DNA from: Physcomitrium patens
Lineage: Eukaryota; Streptophyta; Bryopsida; Funariales; Funariaceae
Length of the DNA stretch: 64,000 bases
Assembly: GCF_000002425.4 (NCBI RefSeq)
Contig: NC_037256.1
Span: forward strand, 14,315,153-14,379,152
Direction: 5' to 3'
The notes beneath the pieces were generated by a model. The model had not been told where the DNA came from and ran no database searches. It worked only from the letters and a program-made list of their open reading frames with translations. A program made the translations under genes and the position numbers. Shown here in pieces: positions 32,981 to 44,407 of this stretch. How positions within the stretch are numbered: the stretch's first letter is position 1; each line of letters opens with the position of its first letter.

Positions 32981-32996
32981 ACGAGCAATCACATTT

Positions 32997-33014
32997 TGGC
33001 ACTGCTGTCGAGGA
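32997..33014 (+). promoter_or_regulatory. A3 primer binding site
   Basis: TGGCACTGCTGTCGAGGA lies 3 bases after the LTR end CAATCACA. It differs from the A2 PBS by transitions and small changes. The family type is complementary to the 3' end of tRNA-Asp. Confidence 0.65.
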
Positions 33015-33106
33015 GTGATAATAGCTTTGGATGTTAGGAATTAATTACCAAACGTGTGAGAAAATTGATAATGGAAGATAATCTTAGTAGTGTTTAAAGC
33101 AAGATT

Positions 33107-34374
33107 ATGGTTAATAAGAACGAGAAAATTGCATCAAGGAAAATAAATCAGTTGAGAAAAAGACAGGGAAGAGCGCAAGGAAGGAACTTGCTTAGAGAGG
33201 AGCAAGAACGTAATCTTAAAAGAAAGCATCCACAAAATTGGATTAAACCATGGTTGCAAGCTTGACGGTGCATCCGAACATATCAAGAACTAGACAGACT
33301 ATTAATTCTGCAATCATATGTACCGTTAGAAAAACTACCAAGAACACTCACGGAAAATTTTGTTAAAATTCTAGTAGAAATCTTGAGGCCGTTAACTGAA
33401 AGAGAAAGAGATGTAGAAGAATTTGGTACTCTATTGGGTATTTTTTCAGTAAGGGGTACCACTGAAACGAGCAATAGTGGCTCTTCGGATTGGCACAAAT
33501 TGGTCGCCAATAAAGATAACTATATTGTATTTTAAAATCCGACCTTTTCACTTGTAATTCAACCAATAAAACTAATTGCCGAAAATAAAAGTAAATCAAG
33601 GAGCACTGAGAGTTCGAAAATTAGAATAAGGAAAAACAGAGATTATTTTAAAATGGAATTTAGTAGAATAAGAAATTCAATGACATCACGAGGACCAGCC
33701 GTTTTGATTGCAGTACAAATGGGTGCAGTAGGCGATCGTACGACTAGTGTCATGCTACTACCTACTTTTCGGGGATTTTTGGATGCGGATCCCGATCAAC
33801 ATTTGTCTCAATTTCTTACAGCATGTGTAGCTAATAATGGTAGAATTGAAGATATTTGATTGCAATGGCTGCCAGCGACATTGAAAGACAGAGCATTTGA
33901 GTGGTATAACCGCCAACTTGTGGGACAATTTATCAATTGGGAAGCATTGAAGAATATATTTTTGGTCCATTTTCGACCAATTGGTTTTGAAGAATATCTT
34001 AGAGAAAAATTAATGAACAGCAGAATGGTACCAAGAGAAGCGGTATAGTCATATTATGGTTGTGTAGCAGATATACTTCGAAAATGGCCAAATAACCAAA
34101 TGTCGAAATTGTTTGTGTTGTCCATATTGGTGAATGGACTACACCCACTAGAATTGAAGATGTTTTTAAAAGAGGCCCAATCTGCCACCATTGCATCATC
34201 TCTTGAGCAAGCAAAAGTATGGGAAAAATATCACTATGACTAGAACTTAACAGTTGGAGCCACAATAATTCCATCTCAAAGAAGTTATCAAATGACAAAT
34301 TGGAATGATGCATCGCAAAGTTATTTAGGAAAAAATAATTATGGTACAATTCCACATGGAATAATAGATGTCAA
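33107..34374 (+). pseudogene. A3 gag
   Basis: ATG 33,107. The N-terminus is very basic (RKINQLRKRQGRAQGRNLL), followed by an LPRTLTENFVKILVEILRPL helix, then the capsid-like core MGAVGDRTTSVMLLPTFRGF, DADPDQHLSQFLTACVANNG, LQWLPATLKDRAFEWYN and EALKNIFLVHFRPIGFEEYL. At least five in-frame stops occur (about 33,263; 33,533; 33,858; 34,047; 34,242), most at codons where relatives have W, R or Q. C1 cuts the gene at 34,374. Confidence 0.75.
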
Positions 34375-35625
34375 TGTCGTACTGTAATAACTTACAGTAT
34401 GTAAAAATTAGTGAAAATATGTAATATGTTTATAAGTCTTAATGTGAATTAGAATAATTAGTATGTTAATTTAAAATGAATTGAAATAAGAAAAATTATT
34501 TGGAAGTTAATCTAGTTTGATTATAGAGTTTATATTATATAGGATTTAGATAGTTAGTATAAAGATTAAGGGAAGGGAGGAGTTAAAAGATGAAAATATA
34601 ACTAGAAGGAGGCTTATTGGGAAGGATGAAAGTAAGGCATGGTTGGATGAAGGCAAGGGGTGAAGAACTTCATCCCTATTGGTCGAATACCATGCCCAAT
34701 GGGCTTTGAGGAGGCTGCCCGAGGCCATATTAGGAATTAGGGTTCCTCTTTCGAGGCCATTCGAGCTTTTGAGGCTAGGGTCAGAAGGTTTAGGGTTTTG
34801 GGTATAATTTGGGTGAAGATTTTGTGTGATTTCGAGTTTTTATGGAAAAGATATGAATGTTCAAAGATAAGGTGTCAATTTCGTACCTACTGTCACTTCT
34901 TTTGGGCATCACATACGAATACGGAGAGCAACGGAAGATCGGCGACTGGATTTGGAGGGAGCATTTTCTCGGCTACACATTCTAGTTACTGTATAGTGAA
35001 TTCTAAGATTGGGTGAAGGAGTTATGAGGCGTTGAAGACAGCACTTGTAATTTGAAGGCAGTAAGTATATCGTTTTGTTGCTAGTTATGGGTGAAGCTAT
35101 ATCTTGAGTTTCTGGACGAATTTTTGGCTCAAAATTTCCACAAGTGTGTGTAATTGGATTAAGAAGCTTTAATTCAAAGTTTCATAGTATTTGAATAATT
35201 ACTTTGTGAGATATGAAGGAAGTTGTACACGGGTGTAAAAAAGCTAGGGTTTGAAGCTACAGTTAGGGTTTTCAAGATATCACAAGATCTAAGACGAATT
35301 TACGGTTGAATTTTGGTGTGGTAGTTTCTAAAGATATATCAGTACTCCATGTAAAATTTGTAGTTGTTAAGACGCTTAGATCGTAAGTTATGAGCTGTTG
35401 AACTTCGGGAAAAATTCCTCATAAGGATATATAAGTTTTTTATAACACCTTATCAAGTATTTTGGTGTTCTTTGGATTTTAAGTCTTGTATATTGATGTA
35501 ATTGCTCCAAAGGAGAGGAGTTTATGTATATAAAATTGTTACCCTTATATTTCAAACTTGATTGAGTATTTAGTGACAGCTAGAAGCCCAGCGCTTTCTT
35601 GAGGCAAACTCTCTCTACCCCGACA
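34375..35625 (+). repeat. C1 5' LTR
   Basis: TGTCGTACTGTAATAAC..TCTCTACCCCGACA, 1,251 bp, the same length as the 3' LTR and the solo copy at 50,424-51,674. It carries an inverted CCAAT pair (ATTGG and CCAAT about 15 bases apart) near 34,680-34,700. The short open frames on both strands shared by the copies follow from sequence identity. Confidence 0.95.
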
Positions 35626-35628
35626 TAT

Positions 35629-35648
35629 TTGGTGCTTCCACTGAGAGA
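35629..35648 (+). promoter_or_regulatory. C1 primer binding site
   Basis: TTGGTGCTTCCACTGAGAGA starts three bases after the LTR. The TGGTGC start fits pairing to a tRNA ending GCACCA. I could not assign the tRNA. Confidence 0.5.
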
Positions 35649-35681
35649 GCCTTAAGGCACTAAAATTCTCAATAAGTTAGA

Positions 35682-37877
35682 ATGGGGGATCAAGTTCTAG
35701 GGTTTGGGTTACCAAGTGGAGTAGGTGCTCATGATTTATTCAGGGCATTTGCTCAATTTATGGAAGAAAGGCAACAGGTGCATGGGGAGGATAAGAATAC
35801 CACCAAAACTTTACAAGTAGTGGTGGATAAGGTTGGGAGGTTTGATGGGAGGAACTTCACTAAGTTTCTCAAGGTTTATACATGTAAAATGGAAGTGTAT
35901 CAGGTTTCAGAAGTAAAGATGATTTCTACCTTTGATTTGGTAGTGGTACCAGAAATCAGAGAGAGGGTGCAAGAGTTGCATACTGAGACTATATCATGGA
36001 AGAAATTTGAAGAACTCTTGAAAGATGAGTTTTTTGAGGAGGATTCAGAAAGAATGACAAAACAAACTTTTTTGGATTGGATTGAACAAAGGCCAGGGAA
36101 TCTAATGGCTCCCAATGAATTAATCAGGGAATTTGAGGCTAAGTTTGGAGAGTTACCACGACAAGAGAGGCAGCTTTTGGAAACAAGGAAGACTGGATTG
36201 TTTTTACAAGCAGCTGATGAACATTTGGAGGATAAGCTACTCTTTTATCTAGCAGACAAGACATCTGAGAGTGGTTTTACTAATGATTGGAAGCTAGTAA
36301 AAGAGACAGTGGGGCTTTTGGCTAGGCAACAAAAGATTAAGACTCGTGGATTATTACCAAGGTTGGAGCCAATGCCTGCATCTCAAAATCTAATGCCACC
36401 TCAAAACGGAATCAAGACTGTTAAGGATGGTACTCTTGAAGAACTAATTAAGGGCATACAGGACTTGAAGGTGGAAATGACTGAATTGAAGAAATTCCAC
36501 ATGGCAAGCTCATCAAAGACAATTGAAGGCTCAAAGGGATTTATAGAAAGATGTATGTGGTGTGACAATCCAAACCATAAGCGTGGTGAGTGTGATAGCT
36601 ATAAGGCTGCAATCAAGGATGGTATTGTGTATTTCAAAGAGGACAGGATAAGACTCATAGGGTCAGATGAGCCTCTAAAGACTAATTTTGGGAAAGGTGG
36701 CATGAAAAAATTAGTAGAGGAGCAAACATCAAAGAATAGTGCCATAAAAGGGGAAGGAGTTGAGTCTTATTCTATTACAGTTGAACAAAAGAGAGTTAAG
36801 GCTGTTTCTTTGCCAACTAAAGGAGTCATGATGAGGGGAGCTGAAGCTATCAGAAAGAAAATTGGGTGGAATGATCCAGTTGATGCTATTAGCATTAAAG
36901 CATATTTGTGTGGAGACAAGCATGATGATGATATGCATGATACTATGGTTGAGGAAAAAAGAGGTAGAACTATTCATGAAGAGGATGTTATTGAGCCTGA
37001 AAACAAGAGGAGGTCTCCAAGAAATAAAGAAGCTTCTAAGGAGCAAAAAACTGAGAAAGTATCTTCTTCTACTCATCCTGGTAGTGCACCATTACCAAAA
37101 GAGTGGTAGGAGAAGGGCAAAGAAAAGGAGAAAGAAGATACAAGCAAACCTAAAGGTAAAACTCCTGCTTATAAACTTCAATCTGAGATTGAATCATCTA
37201 CAGATATGAAGAGTATTTTAGAGGAGAAGATCTTGGATGCAAAGATTGAATTCACTCTAAGAGAGGCTCTAGGCATAGCCAAGAAGGATTTTCATGAATT
37301 AATCATCAATGTGATAAAGAGGAAGAGGCAAATGACAGCAGAAGCTATTATGGTAGAGGCATTGGATACTCCGGTAACTGTGGATGAAGAAGAAGAGATA
37401 GGACAGGTATTTGTACAATTTGCAATACTTGAAACTAGAAATAAGGTTGATATGAAAAATAAGGTTTCATTTAAACATGTTGAAGGTAAAAGAGAGCATC
37501 AAGTAGAATGCACACCTTTGGGATTTACATGGATAAGGAAGGATGCACAAGAAGCAAGTGTTAATACTTGCTCCAAATGTGAAAATGAAGAAATAGAGAG
37601 TAATAGTTATTCAGTTCTTTATTGGGCTAGAGCTACTACAGAAACATATGTGAGATTAGGGGACTTTAAAGATCCAATTTTGGCCATGGTTGATCATGGA
37701 TCTGAAATCAACACCATGTCAAGGAAGATATATGAGAAGAATAAGTGGCCAATTGATATCAACCATGGTTGGGTAATCAGAGCTGCAAATAATCAACAAG
37801 GTGATTTACATGGAGCTTGTCCAGCTGTAAAGACTAGAATTGGAGATGTAGAAGTGGAGCAAAATTTCTTTGTGTAA
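35682..37877 (+). pseudogene. C1 gag-protease frame
   Basis: ATG 35,682. Gag core FDGRNFTKFLKVYTCKMEV, EIRERVQEL and TKQTFLDWIEQRPGNL; CCHC knuckle CMWCDNPNHKRGEC (36,551-36,592); acidic/basic tail. TAG at 37,107-37,109 divides an otherwise continuous frame, which continues into the protease loop AMVDHGSEINTMS (about 37,683-37,722) and stops at TAA 37,875-37,877, where CAA is likely. The TAG may be a mutation or a readthrough stop between gag and pol. Gag forms the particle and the protease matures it. Confidence 0.85.
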
Positions 37878-38122
37878 AACTCTGCTACATATCCGGTAAT
37901 ACTTGGTCAACCTTATATTACAGCTGCTAGAATGGAGACTAGAGTCTTGAATGATGGTTCACATTATGCCAGAATTCGGAGTTGGGATGGAAGAAAAGCT
38001 ATGCAATTTATTACTGTGAAATCTATCCATGAGAGACACAGAGAACAATTAAGAGGGATGCCCTTGGAGCCAGGAAATAACTTTGTGGATTTCTAAAAAG
38101 CACCCTTGTAAGATGGGGGCAC

Positions 38123-39730
38123 ATGGGTACAAATGATTCATCTACAAACCCTAGTATAGATAGTATGAGTTTTGGATTTTTGAACTTATCTAGTAATGGA
38201 TTTGTGAGTATTCAAAAGGTTAAAGATTTAGATTCTATAAATAAAAAAAGGATAAAGAAACAAAAGAAGAACTTAAAAAGAGTGGGTTTAGTTTCAAGTG
38301 ATGAAGCTATAGTTGGAGTAATAGAAGAAATAGGTTTGGAAGATGATTTGATAAAGGTTTTGGAGAATCTGGCTATAAATATAGATGGAGATGCTATAGT
38401 AGAAATATATTCAAGAAGGATGTATGAAAGATTAGAAAAGATGGTAGCAAATGGTGGACTTGCTACAAACTATGGGTTGAAGCATGAGGCTAGAATACAA
38501 ACTAAATATAAAACTGTGGCAAGAAAGGTAAAGCCTGTAGCTACACAATTACCAATTGATAATATGGAGCATATTAAACAAGCAGTTATGGAGCCAAGTC
38601 TAAGAGAGAGGCGTTGAATTGGACATCAATTTACACAAGAATCATTAGCTAAGTTGAAGATTGGAGGGGGTGACTTCTTAACATCAACGGAGGAAGATAT
38701 GTTTCAAAAAATGCTTATTAGACATGGTAAGGTATTTGCCTTAACTCCTGATGAAATCGGATGTGTGGATCCTAGTATTACAATACCTATGGTAATCTTT
38801 ACAGTGCCACATGTTCCATGGGATTTAAAGCCTATACCTGTGCCTAGAGCTTTACTTCCAAAATTGATAGAATTATTAAAAGAGAAGGTGAAGATGGGTA
38901 TTTTGGAACCTTCAATTGTTCCTTATTCTAATAGATGGTTCACAGTACCCAAGAAGTCAGGGGCATTAAGGTTTATTCAGGATATGCAACCTGCAAACAG
39001 GGTGACTATTCGAAATATGGCATCAGGTCCCATAGTAGATGAAGTGGCTGAACAATTTACAGGTCATGCCATTTATTCTATTGGAGATTTATATTTTGGA
39101 TATGACCAATTTCAATTGGCTAAAGAGAGTAGAGATTTAACTACCATGAAGACTCCTTTGGGTTTAATGAAGATGTGTACGCTACCTCAAGGTGCAACCA
39201 ACTCAGAGGCTCATATGCAAAATGCTATTAACCAAATATTAAAAGAATTTGTACCTGAGAGAATCATTCCATTTCTAGATGATATACCTATAAAAGAAGA
39301 TAAAGAAGAAGACAAAGATGAGACTATGGAGGTTGAAGGTTGTAGAAAGTTTGTGAAGAAACATATTGAAGATGTGGCTCAAATATTGGAGAGATTGGAG
39401 TCAGTTAATCTCACGTTATCTTTGGAGAAATCAAGCTTTGGAGTTGATGAGATTCTAGTGGTGGGGCACATGTGTAGCAGGTATGGTAGGAAACCAAACC
39501 CTGATAAGATTGATGCTATATCTAGAATTAAGGCTTGTAAAAATGTTACAGAAGCCAGAAGGTTTTTAGAAGCATGTGTATTCTATCACATTTGGGTGCC
39601 ACACTTTGCCCATATCTCAGAGCCACTATATAAGTTATTAAGAAAGGGTAAGAAATTTGTATGGGAAGAAGAACAAGAAACAACTATGGAAAATCTAAAA
39701 AAAAATGTTGAGTTCACCACCTGTGCTTAA
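38123..39730 (+). pseudogene. C1 linker and reverse transcriptase
   Basis: A basic linker (38,123-38,617, KKRIKKQKKNLKRV) ends in TGA where RRW is likely. The same frame continues as RT: PKLIELLKEKVKMGILEPS, NRWFTVPKKSGALRFIQDMQ, YSIGDLYFGYDQF, MKMCTLPQGATNS and the catalytic loop RIIPFLDDIPIK (about 39,262-39,297). The thumb follows with RRFLEACVFYHIWVPHFA. A frameshift lies in an A9 run at about 39,700-39,709, before RNase H. A frame change also lies upstream, between 37,877 and 38,123. Confidence 0.9.
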
Positions 39731-40700
39731 ACAAGTGGATTATCAATGTGAAAGACCAGTAGTTGTAATAGTGGATACAAGCCCTATAGCAATTGGATGG
39801 GCTATTGGACAAAATGATGTAGAGAGAAGAAGATTTGCTATAAGGTTTGGAGCTAGGGTTCTTACAAAGAGACAAAGGGCTTATCCACAAGTTAAAAGAG
39901 AGCTTTGGGGAGCGCTTACAGCATTAAAGGCTGAGAGGAATTATTTGATTGGAGCAAGTATGGTTTTGGAAATAGATTGTTTGCCATTACTTAGAATGGT
40001 AATTAACTGTACTACTCCAGATATTGCCATGCTAAGATGGATAGCCTATATAAGGACATTAAACCCTGTTTTGGTACATATTACTGGTAAAGAGAACTTG
40101 GTGGCAGATATGTTGTCCAGAGCTAGATATACATTTGAAGAAGAGATGATGGCATATGAAAGAGGTGAAGATGAAGAAGAGAAAAATTATGGAAGTTCAT
40201 TTGCTACTGGTGGAATGGATTTTGGTGACAAGGTTCAAAATTTCTATGAAGGTACGTATGAAGGCAAGTTGAAGGATATTGGAATTTATTTAAGCACAAT
40301 GAAAAAACAAGAAAGGTGGATGGACAAAACCTTCAAAGATATTAGACACCAATCCTATGGTTATATACTCAGGGATGGATTTCTATGGAAGAGGCCAAAA
40401 AGAGGTGACAAAATCCCATTGAGAGTTATAGGAGATCTTGAAACTAAAATTAAGGTTTTAAGAGAATATCATGATACACTTTGGGCAGGACATAGAGGAG
40501 TTTGGGCCACATATACTAAGATCAAAGAAAGGTATTGGTGGAAGAGTTTATACAAAGATGTAGAAGACTTTGTGAGTTCATGCACAGAGTGCCAACTACA
40601 ATCTAAGGTTAGGTATAGAGATGGATTACATCCTACTTATCCACCTTCTATACATTTTCAATGGATAATTGATTTGGTAGCTATGCCTTCAGGATTATAG
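39705..40700 (+). pseudogene. C1 RNase H and integrase zinc domain
   Basis: RNase H: VVIVDTSPIAIGWAIGQ, KRELWGALTALKAERNYL, MVLEIDCLPLL and KENLVADMLSRA supply the acidic residues. Integrase zinc finger: YHDTLWAGHRGVW with FVSSCTECQ. The core begins at FQWIIDLVAMPSGL and halts at TAG 40,698-40,700. The frame is open for 331 codons. Confidence 0.85.
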
Positions 40701-41642
40701 GGTATGAAATATTTAGTTTTAGTAAGAGAAGAGTTATCAAACTATGTTGAAGGAAGGGCTTTGAGAACCAAGACCACGGAAGCAATATGCAGGTTTATAT
40801 TAGAAGACATCTTCAACAGATATGGCTATATTGGGAGGATGAGAGCTGATAGAGGAGAATAAGATGCCATAGAAGCAAGAGATTTTTTCAAAAGGTACGG
40901 AGTTCAATTGAAGTTAACTACTTCTTATAATCCTGAAGCCAATGGAAAGAGTGAAAGAGGTCATCCTCTAATCATTTATGCATTGGTTAAGGCATGTAAG
41001 GGTAAATTAATTCAATGGCCTAAACTACTTCCATTTGCTTTATGGGCTAATAGAACTATTCATAGTACTGTCACTGGTTATATGCCTATGGAATTAATAC
41101 TAGGACAAAAACCTATAATGCCTGCTGAAGCAACCTATCCTACATGGATGTTTTTGTCTTGGGAAGATAACATTAATAGAGAAAGGTTATTAGAGCTTCA
41201 AATCCAACAGTTAAGAAGATTACCTGAGGACCTACAAATTGTAGTTGAGAGGTTAAAGGAAGCAAGATTGAAAAATAAAGAGAGGTTTGATAAGACTCAT
41301 AGGTTAAGGCCTAAACCTATAGAGATTGGAGATTGGGTTCTAGTTTATGATAGCAGCCTTGAGCATCAACATAGTACTATAAAGAAATTTACAAAAAAAT
41401 GGTTTGGACCATATGTGGTGGTTATAGTCCATGATAATGCCACATATACCTTACGTGAGTTACATGGAGCTATCATTAGAATTCCAATAGCAGGGAAGAG
41501 GGCAAAGGCTTTCAAAAGAAGAGATGGGCGGTTTCAAATAGAAGATCTTGAAGAATTCTTACCTCAATATTTGGACAAAAAACATGAAGAAGAAGACTCT
41601 ATGAGTGATTCCAAGAAGTCTCAAGAGGATGAAGAAGAATAG
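40701..41642 (+). pseudogene. C1 integrase core and C-terminus
   Basis: Continues LVREELSNYVEGRALRTK, then RADRGE with TAA 40,859-40,861, then YNPEANGKSERGHPLI supplying the catalytic Glu. The C-terminal part carries LPFALWANRTIHSTVTGYMP and GDWVLVYDSSLEHQHS, with an acidic tail to TAG 41,640-41,642. The motif style (VVAREDLS..WVEGRAL) is shared with a Ty3 clade found in fungi and non-seed plants; this is recalled and was not searched. Confidence 0.8.
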
Positions 41643-41659
41643 TATGTGGCACATACCGG

Positions 41660-41686
41660 AGGATGTGCAGGTTTGGAGGGGGTGGA
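41660..41686 (+). promoter_or_regulatory. C1 polypurine tract
   Basis: GGATGTGCAGG then TTTGGAGGGGGTGGA directly abuts the 3' LTR. The same arrangement precedes the family B LTR at 21,601. Confidence 0.75.
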
Positions 41687-42937
41687 TGTCGTACAGTAAT
41701 TACTTACAGTATGTAAAAATTAGTAAAAACATGTTATATATTTATAAGTCTTAATGTGAGTTAGAGTAGTTAGTATGTTAATTTAAAATGAATTGAAATA
41801 AGAAAAATTATTTAGAAGTTAATCTAGTTTGATTATAGAGTTTATATTATATAGGATTTAGATAGTTAGTATAAAGATTAAAGGAAGGGAGGAGTTAAAA
41901 GATGAAAATATAACTAGAAGGAGGCTTATTGGAAAGGATGAAAGTAAGGCATGGTTGGATGAAGGCAAGGGGTGAAGAACTTCATCCCTATTGGTCGAAT
42001 ACCATACCCAATGGGCTTTGAGGAGGCTGCCCGAGGCCATATTAGGAATTAGGGTTCCTCTTTCGAGGCCATTCGAGCTTTTGAGGCTAGGGTCAGAAGG
42101 TTTAGGGTTTTGGGTATAATTTGGGTGAAGATTTTGTGTGATTTCGAGTTTTTATGGAAAAGATATGAATGTTCAAAGATAAGGTGTCAATTTCGTACCT
42201 ACTGTCACTTCTTTTGGGCATCACATACGAATACGGAAAGCAACGGAAGATCGGCGATTGGATTTGGAGGGAGCATTTTCTCGGCTACACATTCTAGTTA
42301 CTGTATAGTGAATTCTAAGATTGGGTGAAGGAGTTATGAGGCGTTGAAGACAGCACTTGTAATTTGAAGGCAGTAAGTATATCGTTTTGTTGCTAGTTAT
42401 GGGTGAAGCTATATCTTGAGTTTCTGGACGAATTTTTGGCTCAAAATTTCCACAAGTGTGTGTAATTGGATTAAGAAGCTTTAATTCAAAGTTTCATAGT
42501 ATTTGAATAATTACTTTGTGAGATATGAAAGAAGTTGTACATAGGTGTAAAAAAGCTAGGGTTTGAAGCTATAGTTAGGATTTTCAAGATATCACAAGAT
42601 CTAAGACGAATTTACGGTTGAATTTTGGTGTGGTAGTTGCTAAAGATATATCAGTACTCCATGTAAAATTTGTAGTTGTTAAGACGCTTAGATCGTAAGT
42701 TATGAGCTGTTGAACTTTGGGAAAAATTCCTCATAAGGATATATAAGTTTTTTATAACACCTTATCAAGTATTTTGGTGTTCTTTGGATTTTAAGGCTTG
42801 TATATTGATGTAATTGCTCCAAAGGAGAGGAGTTTATATATATAAAATTTTTATCCTTATATTTCAAACTTGATTGAGTATTTAGTGACAGCCAGAAGCC
42901 CAGCACTTTCTTGAGGCAAACTCTCTCTACCCCGACA
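41687..42937 (+). repeat. C1 3' LTR
   Basis: 1,251 bp, aligned without gaps to the 5' LTR. Most differences are clustered in the first 200 bases, where about 11 were counted. Directly afterwards the sequence is the interior of a D1-type LTR. Confidence 0.95.
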
Positions 42938-43182
42938 ACGTCACCACGTAGCCCCAAGTTTGATAGTATATATAGAGACAAGAGTGAAGGCTTCTTCACT
43001 CTTGTCAACTCCTTTCTTGCTTCCAGTCTAGTTTCAAGGGTCTCTAGTTTTCTTGTCTTTTGACAATAGCCATTCCTGTTCCTCTTTCAATATACATACT
43101 TCTTTATTTATATTTTATAACCTTTCTCTGAGTGAAGGCTTACTTGTCTGAATTACTTTTCATCAAGTTCATGTCCTTGATA
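42938..43182 (+). repeat. D1 5' LTR, 3' part only
   Basis: Aligns with 48,770-49,015 of the D1 3' LTR (GTATATATAGAGACAAGAG and CTTCACTCTTGTCAA shared). It starts abruptly at the C1 LTR end, so its upstream part was removed. Confidence 0.85.
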
Positions 43183-43202
43183 GATTGAAAAGAGTACACC
43201 TA

Positions 43203-43218
43203 CAATATCAGAGCTTTA
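43203..43218 (+). promoter_or_regulatory. D1 primer binding site
   Basis: CAATATCAGAGCTTTA resembles TGGTATCAGAGC, the site complementary to initiator tRNA-Met used by many plant LTR elements. Two bases at the start differ. Confidence 0.55.
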
Positions 43219-43394
43219 ATTAATCTTGATTAAGAGTGGATTACTCCTTTTTCTTGATAAGATATAAGCATATTAGAAGTTGCAGATTACCCTCTTCTAA
43301 ACTGATATTGTCCTTAGTATTTTCTTTGTCCGCAAGTCCTATCTTCTATTTGTCTTGAGTGATATTAGACATCTTTCCTCTTCTAAGTGTTATC

Positions 43395-44327
43395 ATGGGA
43401 GAACTTCTTGAAATGAAGAGTGCAATGGCACAAATGCAAGAGCAATAGAGGGAGTTAATGCTTGCAATGCATCAACTCAATTTACCACCACAAGGAGCAA
43501 CAAGATTGGCAGGAAGTGAAGATATAGAAATGGTTGGAGTTGCTTCAACATCTGTATCAAACCATGTCCTTTCTCTTATGGTGGAACGACCTTCAAATGT
43601 TAGAGAACCAAGAATTGTCCTACCCAAGAAGTTTGATGGCACCAGATCCAAGTTTCGAGGATTTATCAATCAAGTGCAACTTGTGATTGAACTTCAACCC
43701 CAAAGCTATCAAACTCCAGGATCACAAGTTAGATTCATTGGAACGCTTCTTTCAGGTTCGGCACTATTGTAATTTTCATCTTTTCTTGAACGACGAGATC
43801 CAATATTGGTTAATCTAGAGGCTTTTTTGGCGGAGTTTCGATCCATGTATGGAGAACATGATGCAACTCATGTTGCAACCAATAAGATCCATATTTTACG
43901 ACAAGGCAATCAATCAGTAACATTATACGCTTTACAATTTTGACAACTTGTAACCGATACAAAGTAGGATGATGCTGCACTTATTAGCCAATTTCTCTAC
44001 GGATTACAATATGAGGTAAAAAAATTAATGCTCAACTTACCTGATCCTCAAACATTGAGTCAAGCAATTGACTTTGCTGTGAAGTGTGACAATCGTCTTT
44101 TTGAATTTCGATCTGAGAACCGTACAAGTGGACCTCAACGTTACTATAATTCAATGGCAACACCAACACCTCTTCAACACATACATTCGGAAGTAGAGGA
44201 TAAGCAAATTCATGCAGTACGTTTCAAACCTCTTATTGAGCAAAAAAAGACTCGTCGTCGTCAAAAAGGATTATGTTTATATTGTGGAGAACCAAAGCAC
44301 ACTGCTCAACATTGTCCAAAGAAATGA
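43395..44327 (+). pseudogene. D1 gag
   Basis: ATG 43,395. One frame with stops at 43,446, 43,770, 43,941 and 43,965, all fitting Q, R or W codons. Landmarks: PRIVLPKKFDGTRSKFRGFI, VRFIGTLLSGSAL, FLAEFRSMYGEHDA and a terminal intact CCHC knuckle CLYCGEPKHTAQHC. It ends at TGA 44,325-44,327. Gag assembles the particle and binds RNA. Confidence 0.85.
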
Positions 44328-44407
44328 CGTAATCACAAAATGAGGAGTATGGCTGTGAAAGAAGATAATATATCAGAAAACGAATTTGTCCAGCTACAAT
44401 AGGGACC

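Larger units (their letters stand above)
22875..34374 (+). mobile_element. A3: family A element, 5' LTR and gag only, carrying the viral block
   Basis: Its 5' LTR is in three pieces (22,875-23,107; 31,087-31,616; 32,981-32,993) totalling about 776 bp, close to the 764-765 bp of the A2 LTRs. The PBS is at 32,997-33,014 and gag runs from 33,107 to 34,374. There C1 begins and the remainder of A3 is missing. The LTR is split by an 8-kb viral segment and by a family B LTR. Confidence 0.8.
34375..42937 (+). mobile_element. C1: nearly complete family C Ty3-type retrotransposon with chimeric flanks
   Basis: Two 1,251-bp LTRs (34,375-35,625; 41,687-42,937) with about 2 percent difference by eye, gag-pro-RT-RNase H-integrase in order, and a polypurine tract. 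The left flank is A3 gag and the right flank is the interior of the D1 LTR. The flanking bases GTCAA and ACGTC do not match. It is the least decayed element in the window but still has stops and a frameshift. Confidence 0.9.

Noticed and set aside
34546..35016. Short open frames of 60 and 72 codons on opposite strands, repeated in all three near-identical family C LTRs (also 41,858-42,328 and 51,033-51,503)
   Set aside because: The copies are nearly identical DNA, so shared frames are expected. There is no start context, domain or codon-level constraint to support coding.
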